Positions 37,701 to 47,492 are shown, counted from the first letter of the stretch. The stretch: DNA of 64,000 nucleotides from Chitinimonas viridis (GCF_030409555.1 NZ_JAUFPU010000003.1:62001-126000); one strand, 5' to 3'. The notes: generated by a model from the sequence alone, not told the origin. Numbers and translations: made by a program.

Positions 37701-39183
37701 GCATGCATTTGACGCCACCTCGGCCGGTATTGGTGGTGCGAAGGTAGCCACGGCGACTTCGGGCAAGGAGCTGTGGGCCTATATTCCCAGCATGCTGCTG
37801 CGCACCGGTGCCGATGCGCTGGATGAGGATGGCCGCAAGAATGGCCTGCAGAGCTATGCCTATTCGGAGGCTGCCAACCCGCCGTTCCGCAAGCATTTCC
37901 TGAGTGATGCAACGCCGACAATATTCGACGCCGATCTGGGCCATACCGGTGGTACCAAGGGGGCGGTGAATTGGCGCAGTCTGCTTATCAGCGGCCTGAA
38001 CAAGGGTGGCAAGGGGTACTTTGCCCTTGATGTGACCAACGGTGCTGCTGCTACCGAAGTCGATGTCGCTAACAAGCTGCTGTGGGAGTTCAAGGGTGAT
38101 GCGGATATGGGCTATAGCTTCGGCTCAGTTACCGTATCCTGGATCAAGGATCATGGCTGGGTGGTGATTGTGCCATCCGGTTACAACAACAGCACCGGTA
38201 ATGGCGCGATCTGGATACTGAATGCCAAGACAGGTGCGGTAGTAAAGAAATTCACCATATCCTCGGCCGGCTGCGGTACTAACAGTTGCTTCCAGTTGCC
38301 TGGCCTCAGTGCCTCCAATCCGTTGAACTTGGGCAGTTTGGCGACTTTTGTCACCAGTCGTGATGAAGAACGCTTGTGGTCCATTTATGCTGCGGATATG
38401 CAGGGCAATGTCTGGCGCATGGATGTCTCTGACGCCAATATGAATAACTGGAAGATCGTGAAGTTGGCCGAGTTGGATCGTGGCCTGGCACCTAAGGGGG
38501 TTTACGACAATACTCGTCAGCCGGTGACGGTGAACCCAGCTATTGCCTGGGACTCTGCTGCAGACGCACGCTGGATCTTTATTGGTACAGGGCTGGACCA
38601 GAGCAAGGCTGACCGTGATGGCACCTTTGCCCAGGCTAATCAGGTGCAGACCATGTACGCCATCCGTGACGGTAAGGCATTGGCCCCACTGACGGGTAGC
38701 GAGCTGCCGGTGAAGCGTGATGTGATGGTGCCCGTGAACCGTGCCACTGTCGATGAAGTGAATTTGGAATCGCACAAGCGTGGCTGGTATATGGATCTGG
38801 CGCCCTCCGAACAGGTGCTTGGTATAGACCGTTTGGCCGAACGGGTGGTGCTACAGCCCTCTGCGGCACTGGGCCAAGTGATTTTTGCATCTACTATCCC
38901 GACTAAGGATCTCTGCTCCCCTGGTAATGTGGCTCGGGTGTATGCACGTTCTTATCTGGCAGGCAAGGAAGGCCGTTCTTTCCTGAAGATAGGTACGGGC
39001 AATGTTGCCTATAAGGAGTTGACTACCGGTGCGGCCGCTAGTCCGCGACTGATACAGCTCAAGGGTGGCAAGATCGTGCTGCAGAGTGCTGACGTAAAGG
39101 GTGAGCTGACCAATGTTGGTCTTGAGAACGCAGATGTGACATTGCAGACCAAGGCTAGTTGGCGTGAGCTGATACCGGATTGA
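34732..39183 (+). CDS. pilY1: Type IV pilus tip adhesin/assembly protein PilY1
   Basis: PilY1 sits at the pilus tip with the minor pilins and is involved in pilus extension, adhesion and surface sensing. The product has 1483 residues. A signal peptide (about 1-26, cleavage after VEA) is followed by a von Willebrand A domain with MIDAS motif DTSGSM at 51-56, and a C-terminal beta-propeller starting near DIINSRPVVL, with NSNDGMLHAFD and WIFIGTGLD. The ATG at 34732 follows GAGAGG. Between about residues 174 and 383 the A domain carries a low-GC insertion with two similar modules. A terminator follows directly. Confidence 0.93.
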   Translation: MSDSKSFATKTLVAMLALCQVVSVEAVVPPLGNTPLNQTSLVEPNLMFVYDTSGSMAWSHVPDHGSSLNGDSLANANVVPATVGYKNALCNSLAFNPALTYDPPTRADGTLFPNSTWTSAYYDGLRTSKASATNTPSMPFSGYGATIDLSSEYFAWDLEEAALSLTPFRRGNNNAGSAINSVGNGASLNVVRKAAAGDPSPKVVVSGAGPNYVVRVYPGSVSATHNYQLNDLVALLQPASIAGIYRVTNVVNLAAATSYFEFSLQTTAALPTVASGTNWHFREPETNGNNLGDSQLYVFGTGSPYTAYLVTNGIQARMLDGYRVIDIDTQGGYANYNGTYNLLDVNSVDGNNGFAKFQVTTNYLPGTAGTQDDDIGRFYQATELPSAAHYYAYTGTDPAPTDHTDVKCKEAPTVSIVDSKKVLGNSTNFTKVLIPLPTVDPIDTLYKTDGGAPITMTKAELNRRFANWFTYYRRRSMTMKSAVSTAFGSIDGDYRVGFMTIHAQPSHITTAGGSSFRPVGKFVGTTTGTVRGNWYSTLFAAPESGSTPLREALAGVGRYYGNKYSATVADPMYSNLNGGACQRNYTILSTDGMWNSNTPNPLNCSNCAVGLTATPSNDSNTVLDADSATGPATFAPFRLRSDGAFDGKNSSGTLADVALHYYGQDIRPDLPNNYGTANPANFQNMVSHTIGLGLSGRLKFIEDYKTSVDPASDFNRIKTGVATCSAAGGGTGASVCDWPDANTGNPNGTYPERVDDLWHAAVNGRGTFFSAKDPGSLARGLIKALTDIKADVFKAVAPSTASPVLSDDDNVAYVASYRNGSWSGRLEAKLINPETGEYLPGAPIWRAHQKLDAAVLSGGGTGWDTQRRIAVGTGSGTAVPFRWASLPAGHRTVLEDGKTAAYGESLLNYLRGDKSNEGESGNKLFRARGDDTVGDTTIGILGDIINSRPVVLSKATSRYSQDYHEGYDAFVTSVKNRPPVVYVNSNDGMLHAFDATSAGIGGAKVATATSGKELWAYIPSMLLRTGADALDEDGRKNGLQSYAYSEAANPPFRKHFLSDATPTIFDADLGHTGGTKGAVNWRSLLISGLNKGGKGYFALDVTNGAAATEVDVANKLLWEFKGDADMGYSFGSVTVSWIKDHGWVVIVPSGYNNSTGNGAIWILNAKTGAVVKKFTISSAGCGTNSCFQLPGLSASNPLNLGSLATFVTSRDEERLWSIYAADMQGNVWRMDVSDANMNNWKIVKLAELDRGLAPKGVYDNTRQPVTVNPAIAWDSAADARWIFIGTGLDQSKADRDGTFAQANQVQTMYAIRDGKALAPLTGSELPVKRDVMVPVNRATVDEVNLESHKRGWYMDLAPSEQVLGIDRLAERVVLQPSAALGQVIFASTIPTKDLCSPGNVARVYARSYLAGKEGRSFLKIGTGNVAYKELTTGAAASPRLIQLKGGKIVLQSADVKGELTNVGLENADVTLQTKASWRELIPD

Positions 39184-39210
39184 TCCACGGTATAGGTTCG
39201 CAAGGTAGCA

Positions 39211-39235
39211 GGGGCACCTAAGGGTGCCCCTTTTT
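39211..39235 (+). terminator. Terminator of the minor pilin operon
   Basis: GGGGCACC and GGTGCCCC pair around TAAG (with the loop TAAG) and are followed by TTTTT, 27 nt after the pilY1 stop. Confidence 0.92.
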
Positions 39236-39407
39236 CATGTGCTGAGTTGGGATGACGAGTATGACTATCGTAGCGCGCCACACCAGAGAAGGGGCTCGCT
39301 ATCGCGGAGGCATTTGTATGCGCGGGGCTGGGCTGCTGTAGTGGGATGGCTTATTGCGGCAGCAACTGGCAAGCCGGTGCGCCGTTAAAATCTGCGGCGG
39401 CTATGGT

Positions 39408-40145
39408 TCAGACGAACTGCCCGCAGGACAGCGATTCGCCGGGTTGGCAGATGCAGCCGGCCTGGATGAACATGCAGCTGTTGAAGATCAGGCTGATGGT
39501 GTCCAGCACTGTGTGGGACGCGGTGTGGACGAATTTCTCGGGGTGGTCCAGTTCTGTCAGGCCACGGCTCCAGGCGGTGTAGCCGCTGCCATCCTGCTGG
39601 TAGTGCACGCCAAAGAAGAGTGGATAGGGCACGGCCTCTGGGGGCATGCCGTCCTGGGTGTTGACGTAATCGGTGAATTCCTGGAGGTCTTGCTTGCCCA
39701 CCAGCATGCCGGCGTGGTCCAGCCAGACAGCTTCGATATCGATTGCCTGGCGCAGGCCCAGCAGGGTACGGGCCAGTTCCAGCAGGGCGGTTTGCTTGCC
39801 ATAGCTGGCCAGCGTCCTATAGGTGAAGGGCACCTCGTAGGCGGCGCGCTGGAAGTCGGCATAGGCGGCTTGATGGTTGATCAAAAAGGTCGAGTCGTAA
39901 TCGAGCGCCATTGCCGCCATGGCCGGATAGTGGTCTGGATGGTTGTTCAGGTCTAACGCGACGATGGGTTCCAGCAGGATGGCGTTCTCGCCACGGAAGG
40001 CGGCCAACAGCATCTCTGGCGCATCCATGGGTTCGCAGCCATAGCCTTCTTGCGCCCAGGCGGCGGCCAGTTCGGGATAGCGGATGGTTGGCAGCTCACG
40101 GAAGAGCAGTGAGCCGCTGTATTCGATGGTGTGCTGTGTGCTCAT
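39408..40145 (-). CDS. Hypothetical protein resembling the DUF4261 type
   Basis: The product has 245 residues from the ATG at 40145. The N-terminal part reads like a two-copy alpha/beta layout. The second half has AVWLDHAGMLVGKQDL and PYPLFFGVHYQQDGSGYTAWSRGL, which resemble my memory of DUF4261 proteins (a moderate match only). The C-terminus is Cys-rich (CMFIQAGCICQPGESLSC). The open frame continues upstream to an ATG at 40250, adding a hydrophobic segment whose first residues HNNARRVLLAAL are encoded by the family-A repeat; if used, the protein would be membrane-anchored. Function unknown. Confidence 0.6.
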   Translation of the reverse strand: MSTQHTIEYSGSLLFRELPTIRYPELAAAWAQEGYGCEPMDAPEMLLAAFRGENAILLEPIVALDLNNHPDHYPAMAAMALDYDSTFLINHQAAYADFQRAAYEVPFTYRTLASYGKQTALLELARTLLGLRQAIDIEAVWLDHAGMLVGKQDLQEFTDYVNTQDGMPPEAVPYPLFFGVHYQQDGSGYTAWSRGLTELDHPEKFVHTASHTVLDTISLIFNSCMFIQAGCICQPGESLSCGQFV

Positions 40146-40212
40146 GGTGCGGTTGGTGTGGTGTTGGCGTGGCGAGAGGATATAGATCGCCACCACAGAC
40201 GTAAGCGCAATA

Positions 40213-40340
40213 AGAGCCGCTAACAAAACCCTTCTGGCGTTGTTGTGCAAACTTGCCGTACCTACGTACTGTCAGCTGCGCGCGCCATCGTTTGCACGCC
40301 TAGCCAGAACCGCTGCGCTGGGTTTTGTTAGCAGCGCTAA
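40213..40340. repeat. Palindromic MITE-like repeat family A, copy 2 (longest)
   Basis: Ends are AGAGCCGCTAACAAAACCC and GGGTTTTGTTAGCAGCGCT. Nested inside are TTCTGGC/GCCAGAA, GTGCAAAC/GTTTGCAC and GTACCTACGTAC, so the whole 128 bp can fold into one long imperfect hairpin. The central sequence is shared almost base for base with copy 1. It has no coding capacity. Confidence 0.82.
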
Positions 40341-40383
40341 GTGCCGGGTTGCATGGCTTGGGCGCGGGGCCCAGGCCATGCAA

Positions 40384-40404
40384 AAGGCCGGCAAAGCCGG
40401 CCTT
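40384..40404 (-). terminator. Terminator of the ilv operon
   Basis: AAGGCCGGC and GCCGGCCTT form a perfect stem around AAA; on the minus strand it is followed by TTTG. It lies about 45 nt after the ilvC stop. Confidence 0.8.
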
Positions 40405-40446
40405 GGGTGTGGCGCATGGGGCGAATGCTGCGCCCCATGGTGGTGC

Positions 40447-42028
<1,582 letters not shown>

Positions 42029-42041
42029 GGGTCTCTCCTCC

Positions 42042-43802
42042 TTAGCTCAGGTTGCCGTAGTCGCGCTCTTTTGCGACGGTGCCTTGTTGCAGGTGGCGCA
42101 TATGCGGCGGCAGATCCATCTGGCTCAGGCCGCGGTTGTTCTGCACCATGGGGAAGACGTTCTCGGTCTGGTCGGTGATGAAGTCCATGAACACCAGTCG
42201 CTCCTTCAGCTTCATGGCCTCGCGCAGGGCGGGTTCCACATCGGCTGGGCGCTCGATCTTCATGCCGACGTGGCCATAGGCCTCGGCCAGCTTCACGAAA
42301 TCGGGTAGCGCATCCATATAGGATTCGGAATAGCGGTTGCCGTAGAAGAACTCCTGCCACTGCCGCACCATGCCCAGATAGCGGTTGTTCAGGTTAATCA
42401 CCTTTACCGGGGTGTGGTACTGCTTGCAGGTGGAGAGCTCCTGGATGTTCATCTGGATGGAGGCTTCACCGGTAATGCAGGCCACGGTGGCATCGGGATT
42501 GGCCAGCTGCACGCCCATGGCGGCAGGCAGGCCAAAGCCCATGGTGCCCAGGCCGCCGGAGTTGATCCAGCGGCGTGGCTTGTTGAACTTGTAGTACTGC
42601 GCCGCCCACATCTGGTGCTGGCCCACATCAGAGGTGACGAAGGCATCGCCGCCGGTGATCTCGTAGAGGGTCTGCACCACGAACTGCGGCTTGATGATGT
42701 CGCTGTTGGCGTCGAACTTGAGGCAGTTGTGGCTGCGCCACTCTTCCAGCTGCTTCCACCAGTTGGCCAGGTGCTCGGCATTGGGGCGGGCGCCGGTCTG
42801 CCGCAGCAGCGCCAGCATCTCGTCCAGCACATCGCGCACATTGCCGACGATGGGGATGTCCACCTTTACGCGCTTGGCGATGGAGGAGGGGTCGATGTCG
42901 ATATGGACGATCTTCTTGGGCGAGCTGAGGAAGTGCGAGGGCACCGAGATGACGCGATCGTCAAAGCGGGCGCCGATGGCGATCAGCACGTCGCAGTGCT
43001 GCATGGCCATATTGGCTTCGTACAGGCCGTGCATGCCCAGCATGCCCAGGTTTTGCGGATCGGAGCCGGAGAAAGCGCCCAGGGCCATCAAGGTGTTGGT
43101 GGCGGGCACGCCCAGCATCTTGACCAGTTCGGTAACCTGGTTGGAGGCATTGGACAGCACGGCACCGCCGCCGATGTAGATCAGGGGCCGCTTGGCGTCG
43201 CTCAGGAGATTGACGGCCTTCTTGATCTGGCCAGGGTGACCCTTGGCTGGCGGGTTGTAGGACCGCAGGCTGACCGATTGCGGGTAGTGAAACTCCGCGC
43301 GGGCCAGGGTGATGTCCTTGGGGATATCAACCACGACAGGACCGGGGCGGCCGGTGGTGGCGATATGGAAAGCCTTCTTCATGGCGCTGGCGATGTCGCG
43401 TACATCCTTGACCAGGATGTTGTGCTTCACGCAGGGTCGGGTGATGCCGACCATGTCGACTTCCTGGAAGGCGTCGAGACCTATGGCGGGCGTGGGCACC
43501 TGGCCCGAGATCACCACCATGGGGATGGAATCGAGGTAGGCGGTGGCAATGCCGGTAATGGCATTGGTGGCACCGGGGCCGGAGGTGACCAGCGCTACCC
43601 CGACCTTGTGCGAGGAGCGTGAGTAGCCATCGGCGGCGTGCACGGCACCTTGCTCGTGGCGCACCAGCACGTGCTTGAATTTGTCTTGCTTGAAGATTGC
43701 GTCGTAGATTTCGAGGACAGCGCCACCCGGGTAGCCGAAGACGAATTCAACGCCTTCTTCCTGCAAACAACGGATGACGATTTCCGCACCGGATATTTCC
43801 AT
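42042..43802 (-). CDS. ilvI: Acetolactate synthase catalytic subunit
   Basis: This ThDP-dependent enzyme forms acetolactate and acetohydroxybutyrate. The 586 residues contain the N-terminal VEFVFGYPGGAVLEIYDA with its catalytic Glu shortly after (VRHEQGAVHAADGYSR), GRPGPVVVDIPKD, the FAD-binding middle domain and the C-terminal ThDP/Mg motif (ITGEASIQMNIQELSTCKQY to INLNNRYLGMVRQWQ, in pieces). The presence of ilvH and the biosynthetic context argue for the anabolic form. A long 5' region precedes it. Confidence 0.97.
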   Translation of the reverse strand: MEISGAEIVIRCLQEEGVEFVFGYPGGAVLEIYDAIFKQDKFKHVLVRHEQGAVHAADGYSRSSHKVGVALVTSGPGATNAITGIATAYLDSIPMVVISGQVPTPAIGLDAFQEVDMVGITRPCVKHNILVKDVRDIASAMKKAFHIATTGRPGPVVVDIPKDITLARAEFHYPQSVSLRSYNPPAKGHPGQIKKAVNLLSDAKRPLIYIGGGAVLSNASNQVTELVKMLGVPATNTLMALGAFSGSDPQNLGMLGMHGLYEANMAMQHCDVLIAIGARFDDRVISVPSHFLSSPKKIVHIDIDPSSIAKRVKVDIPIVGNVRDVLDEMLALLRQTGARPNAEHLANWWKQLEEWRSHNCLKFDANSDIIKPQFVVQTLYEITGGDAFVTSDVGQHQMWAAQYYKFNKPRRWINSGGLGTMGFGLPAAMGVQLANPDATVACITGEASIQMNIQELSTCKQYHTPVKVINLNNRYLGMVRQWQEFFYGNRYSESYMDALPDFVKLAEAYGHVGMKIERPADVEPALREAMKLKERLVFMDFITDQTENVFPMVQNNRGLSQMDLPPHMRHLQQGTVAKERDYGNLS

Positions 43803-44334
43803 GATGTCTTCCTTGGTAAAGGGGACACTAAAACAGACCGAGGCGACGTGTGGCAGACAGCCCTACCCGGAGACTGGCCCGCACTGCTGTGCAGGTGGGT
43901 ACGCGCACCCGACGCCTTGGAAAAGACGCCAGACCAACGCACCGTTACCGGGGCGACTGCGAATCGGCATCTGCCGACTCAAGCCAACTTGCAACGACAA
44001 CCAAGATCTGCAACCAATGCAGCAAAAAAGCCGATAAAGCTTTTGTATATCACGGGCACGTAATGGCTACGCACCAGAACCAACCGGGTTGTCACCGCGC
44101 GCTGGCTTGTGGCTGGCGGGTGACCATCGAGACTTGCTGCCGATGTGGTGCCGGCAAGCGAGTTGCAAGCGGCACCGTCCGTGGCGGAGAGGATGGGTGT
44201 GACCATAGCCGACCTGACCGGGGCAGGTCAAGTGCCGCAATGCAACATGGGCGATGCTAAACCGCTGTTTGCAAAACGACTTCCGCGCACGTCACTGCTA
44301 TCATCGCGCCCCCGTCTCTTGTTTGCCCTGCGCT
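43803..44334. other. 532-bp divergent region between ilvI and the sigma factor gene
   Basis: No gene of recognisable family is present. On the minus strand TTGACC (44232-44227), 18 nt and TATGGT (44207-44202) form a candidate ilvI promoter, which would leave a leader of about 390 nt. A minus-strand GTG frame from 44095 encodes about 38 residues with several Val, Leu and Ile, but no clear terminator follows, so attenuation is not established. On the plus strand TATCAT (44299-44304) is a possible -10 for the sigma factor gene. Confidence 0.35.
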
Positions 44335-44910
44335 GTGCCCACTCCGTCCTCCCTTGCCGATTTCCTTGCTGCAGCCGAACACCGCGCCTTTCGGCAGGCC
44401 ATGTTTGCCGTGCAGAACGAGGATGCGGCGCTGGATCTGGTGCAGGATGCCATGCTCAAGCTGGTGGAGCGCTATGCCGGCCAGCCGGCCGAAGAATGGC
44501 CCTTGCTGTTTCAACGGATATTGCAGAACGCAATACGGGACTATTATCGTCGTAGCAAGGTGCGCAACCTGTGGGTGGGCCTGCTGTCTGCCCTGCACCT
44601 ACGCCAGGGCGAAGACGACGATAGCGAGCCGGACCCGCTGGACACGCTGGCGGTGGAGCCTGGCTGCGAGGCCTTGCAGCAGCCCGATGTGCAATGGGGG
44701 CGACGCCAGATGCTGGCCTTGTTGGAGGACGGTCTGGCACATTTGCCCTTGCGTCAACGGCAGGCCTTCCTGCTGCGTTATCTGGAGGAGATGGACGTGG
44801 CCGACACGGCGGCGGCCATGGGCTGCTCGGAAGGCAGCGTCAAGACGCATTGCTCGCGGGCATGCCACAGCCTGGCAGACTGGCTGCGAGAGAGAGGGGT
44901 GGAGCCATGA
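44335..44910 (+). CDS. ECF-type RNA polymerase sigma factor
   Basis: The 191 residues have sigma-70 region 2 (LAAAEHRAFRQAMFAVQNEDAALDLVQDAMLKLVERY, in pieces, then LLFQRILQNAIRDYYRRSKVR) and region 4 (LPLRQRQAFLLRYLEEMDVADTAAAMGCSEGSVKTHCSRA, in pieces). It belongs to the betaproteobacterial type found beside DUF3619, DUF3106 and RDD genes. GTG at 44335 fits the family start; an ATG at 44254 would add an unrelated extension. The stop overlaps the DUF3619 start. The single-TM product of the next gene may act as an anti-sigma factor, by inference from position. Confidence 0.88.
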   Translation: MPTPSSLADFLAAAEHRAFRQAMFAVQNEDAALDLVQDAMLKLVERYAGQPAEEWPLLFQRILQNAIRDYYRRSKVRNLWVGLLSALHLRQGEDDDSEPDPLDTLAVEPGCEALQQPDVQWGRRQMLALLEDGLAHLPLRQRQAFLLRYLEEMDVADTAAAMGCSEGSVKTHCSRACHSLADWLRERGVEP

Positions 44911-45281
44911 GCAAGTCGCAGTGGGAGGAAGACACCTTCGGCAAAGCCGCTGCCAGCCAACTGGCTGCGCAGCCGCTGTCGCTACGGCAACAGCACAGGC
45001 TGGCCCAGGCTCGGCAGGTGGCACTGGCTCGGCAGCAGTCTGGCTCACGGGGCTGGTGCTTGGGCATGGTGCGCTGGCAGGGGCTGCACCCGGTGGCTAG
45101 CCGGCGTGCGAGCCAGGCGGCCTGGCTGGCGTTGTGCCTGGGCGTGGGCCTGTTCTGGTGGCAGCAAGGCAATGCCGGTTTAATCGACGACGATATCGAT
45201 GCCCAGCTGCTGGCCGATGAGGTGCCCATGGAAGTGTGGCTGTCCGATTCGGTGGAGCACCTGGCAAGGGAGGCCTCGTGA
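44907..45281 (+). CDS. DUF3619 family single-pass membrane protein (candidate anti-sigma factor)
   Basis: The 124-residue product starts MSKSQWEEDTFGKAAASQLA. It has an N-terminal cytoplasmic helix region (residues 1-65), one hydrophobic segment (AWLALCLGVGLFWW, about 72-86) and an acidic C-terminal part (IDDDIDAQLLADEVPMEVW). This layout, and four-base overlaps with the sigma factor before and the DUF3106 gene after, suggest it tethers or inhibits the sigma factor. The function of DUF3619 is not established. Confidence 0.82.
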   Translation: MSKSQWEEDTFGKAAASQLAAQPLSLRQQHRLAQARQVALARQQSGSRGWCLGMVRWQGLHPVASRRASQAAWLALCLGVGLFWWQQGNAGLIDDDIDAQLLADEVPMEVWLSDSVEHLAREAS

Positions 45282-45637
45282 GGCGCCTGGGATTGTCGTT
45301 GCTGCTGTTCTGCGCCGCCACGGCCGTGGCGGCAGCACCTCCGGCGGATTGGGCGGCCCTGGCGCCGGCCCAGCAGGCGGTGCTGGCGCCGCTGGCAGCA
45401 GAGTGGGGTAGCTATAGCGCCGGCCAGCGGCAGCATCTGCTGGCCCTGGCCGAGCAATATCCCCACCATAGCGCGGCCGAGCGCAGCCGCATCGACGCCC
45501 GCATACGCCATTGGGCCAGCCTGAGCCCAGCCGAACGCAACCGGGCGCGCGACAACTACAAGAAGGTGCAGCGCCTGCCCTCGCCCCAGCGCGAGCAGGT
45601 CAAGGAAAAGCTCAAGCAGGTGCAGGCGGCCAACTGA
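45278..45637 (+). CDS. DUF3106 family exported protein
   Basis: The 119 residues start at a GTG overlapping the DUF3619 stop (GTGA). A signal peptide (RRLGLSLLLFCAATAVAAAP, cleavage near residue 20) precedes a Gln/Arg-rich helical domain with the DUF3106 pattern LAPAQQAVLAPLAAEW, HHSAAERSRIDARI and WASLSPAERNRARDNYKKVQ. The repeated SPAER/Q helices resemble other periplasmic stress proteins. It belongs to the sigma factor operon. Confidence 0.85.
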   Translation: MRRLGLSLLLFCAATAVAAAPPADWAALAPAQQAVLAPLAAEWGSYSAGQRQHLLALAEQYPHHSAAERSRIDARIRHWASLSPAERNRARDNYKKVQRLPSPQREQVKEKLKQVQAAN

Positions 45638-45709
45638 TCCGGGCAGCCGCTTGTCTTATCCGGGCTTGCGCCGTATCTTGGCGGGCTTGTCTTGCATGCA
45701 GGTTGCACC

Positions 45710-46207
45710 ATGTTGGTAGAACATCCTCTTGCCCCCCGGTGGCGGCGTCTTGTCTCCCTTTGCTATGAGAGCCTGCTGCTGCTGGCCGTGATTCTGGTCG
45801 CCGGCATGCTGTTCCAGTTGCTGTTCAGCCGGCTGGCGGGTACCCCGGCCCAGTTCGCCTTTCTGATTTTGGTGCTGTACGGCTACTTTGCCTGGTGCTG
45901 GCGCCGCTCGGGCCAGACACTGGCCATGAAGACCTGGCGGTTGCAGTTGCGCAACCGCGCCAACCAGCTACCCAGTCTGTGGCAGGTCAGCCTGCGGTTT
46001 GCCCTGTGCCTGCTGGTCTACGCACCGCTGATACCGCTGTGGGCCTATACCAAGCATGTGCCGGACATGAAATGGCTGCTATGGCTGGGTCTGGTCTGGA
46101 TGGCGCTGCCCTGGCTGTGGGCGCTGATAGATCGCGAGCAGCAATGCCTGCACGACAGGCTGGCTGGCATCCGGGTGGTGTTGCTGCCCATACACCGTGC
46201 TGATTAG
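45710..46207 (+). CDS. RDD family membrane protein
   Basis: The 165-residue protein has four hydrophobic segments and the RDD pattern: Arg in PRWRRLVSLCYESLLL near residue 15, GQTLAMKTWRLQL in the middle, and Asp in DREQQCLHDRLAGIRVV near the end. RDD proteins are small membrane proteins of varied function, some with ion-exchange activity. It is the last member of the conserved sigma-DUF3619-DUF3106-RDD set. The ATG at 45710 is preferred to one at 45692. Confidence 0.85.
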   Translation: MLVEHPLAPRWRRLVSLCYESLLLLAVILVAGMLFQLLFSRLAGTPAQFAFLILVLYGYFAWCWRRSGQTLAMKTWRLQLRNRANQLPSLWQVSLRFALCLLVYAPLIPLWAYTKHVPDMKWLLWLGLVWMALPWLWALIDREQQCLHDRLAGIRVVLLPIHRAD

Positions 46208-46289
46208 GTGTCGCTGGCAAAACCGCTGGCCTTACAGGGTAACGCCGCCAGGGCGCAGCCTTGCCACCGTAAGGGCTTGACGCTTGGGG

Positions 46290-46295
46290 TATAAT
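46290..46295 (+). promoter_or_regulatory. Perfect -10 hexamer upstream of rph
   Basis: TATAAT lies 30 nt before the rph ATG. No -35 hexamer stands at the right distance (TTGACG at 46277-46282 is too close), so the promoter may depend on an activator or be weak. Confidence 0.4.
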
Positions 46296-46324
46296 TTCTG
46301 CCTTGATATTCAATGAGGTATGAC

Positions 46325-47041
46325 ATGCGCCCCTCTGGCCGCCAACCCAACCAGCTTCGCGATGTCCGCATCACCCGTCACTACACCCGCCATGCCGAAG
46401 GTTCGGTGCTGATCGAGATGGGGGGCACCAAGGTCATCTGCACGGCATCGGTAGAAGAAAGCGTGCCGCCTTTTCTGAAAGGCAAGGGTGAAGGCTGGGT
46501 GACCGCCGAGTACGGCATGTTGCCCCGTTCCACCCATAGCCGCATGAAGCGCGAGGCGGCCAGCGGCAAGCAGAGCGGCCGCACCCAGGAAATACAGCGT
46601 CTGATAGGCCGCAGCCTGCGTGCCGTGGTGGACATGAAAGCCCTGGGCGAGCGCCAGATCAGCATAGACTGCGACGTGATACAGGCCGACGGCGGCACCC
46701 GCTGCGCCAGCATTACCGGCGCCTTCGTTGCCCTGCAGGATGCCATCGCCAGCCTGATGGCGGCCGGCAAGCTGGGCAGTAATCCCATCCGCCAGCATGT
46801 GGCAGCCGTTTCGGTGGGTATCTACCAGGGTGTGCCGGTGCTGGATCTGGATTACCTGGAAGACAGCGACTGCGATACCGACATGAATGTGGTGATGACG
46901 GCGGCCGGCGGTTTTGTCGAACTGCAGGGCACGGCCGAGGGTGCGCCCTTCAGCCGCGAAGAAATGAACGCGCTGGTGAATCTGGCGGATGCGGGTATTG
47001 CGCAACTGATTAATGCCCAGAAAGCCGCCTTGGCTGGCTGA
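46325..47041 (+). CDS. rph: Ribonuclease PH
   Basis: RNase PH trims tRNA 3' ends by phosphorolysis. The 238 residues start [29 protein letters not shown] (in pieces) and include [51 protein letters not shown] and [13 protein letters not shown] with the catalytic Asp residues. The ATG at 46325 follows GAGG (46316-46319) and is chosen over an ATG at 46313. A perfect TATAAT at 46290-46295 lies upstream, without a clear -35. A hairpin follows the gene (47060-47083). Confidence 0.97.
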   Translation: MRPSGRQPNQLRDVRITRHYTRHAEGSVLIEMGGTKVICTASVEESVPPFLKGKGEGWVTAEYGMLPRSTHSRMKREAASGKQSGRTQEIQRLIGRSLRAVVDMKALGERQISIDCDVIQADGGTRCASITGAFVALQDAIASLMAAGKLGSNPIRQHVAAVSVGIYQGVPVLDLDYLEDSDCDTDMNVVMTAAGGFVELQGTAEGAPFSREEMNALVNLADAGIAQLINAQKAALAG

Positions 47042-47059
47042 GGCAGTTGGCTGCTCGAC

Positions 47060-47083
47060 ACAGGCCGGCGTTGTACGGCCTGT
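47060..47083 (+). terminator. Hairpin after rph
   Basis: ACAGGCCG and CGGCCTGT form a perfect 8-bp stem around GCGTTGTA, 19 nt after the rph stop. No T-run follows, so it may protect the 3' end or act as a weak terminator. Confidence 0.4.
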
Positions 47084-47123
47084 GAAGCATCCTCCCGTAT
47101 GCGCTTTTGAAAGGGATGAATAA

Positions 47124-47492
47124 ATGGTGTTGCTTGTGGCGGGCGTATTTCTGCTGGCGCTGGGTTGGTTTGCCGGCCTGGCCATGGTGCTGATCGCCCT
47201 GGGCAAACTGTCTGGCCCGGCCAGCTTGGCACTGTGGATATTGTTTCCTGCGCTTACTATCGCCGGTTCGGTGCTGTTTGGCATAGGCGGCAAGCTGGGC
47301 CAGATACGCAGCATCGTGTTGGGCTCGGCCTTGTCCATGCTGCTGCTGGCAGGCGTTGCCGCCGTGTCGCTGGTGATGTCGGCGGCGGGCATGCTGACGC
47401 TGCCTGGCGGTAGTGTATCGCTCTGGTATGTGTTCCTGGTGGCAGGTGCCATGGGTGCCATCGCTGCAGCAGCAGTCAGCCGCGACGAATAA
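47124..47492 (+). CDS. Small integral membrane protein, unknown function
   Basis: The 122 residues are almost entirely hydrophobic, with four predicted membrane helices (about 3-25, 30-52, 62-88, 96-117) and a short charged end SRDE. No family was recognised. It starts with ATG at 47124 after AAAGGGATG and stands between rph and dusA on the same strand, without overlaps. The even codon use and clean start make it a likely real gene. Confidence 0.62.
   Translation: MVLLVAGVFLLALGWFAGLAMVLIALGKLSGPASLALWILFPALTIAGSVLFGIGGKLGQIRSIVLGSALSMLLLAGVAAVSLVMSAAGMLTLPGGSVSLWYVFLVAGAMGAIAAAAVSRDE

Noticed and set aside
43979..44095. ilv leader peptide similar to leuL
   Set aside because: The minus-strand frame has several Val, Leu and Ile but no run of control codons, and no GC-rich terminator follows before ilvI. 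It is kept only as a weak observation in the intergenic entry and finding.
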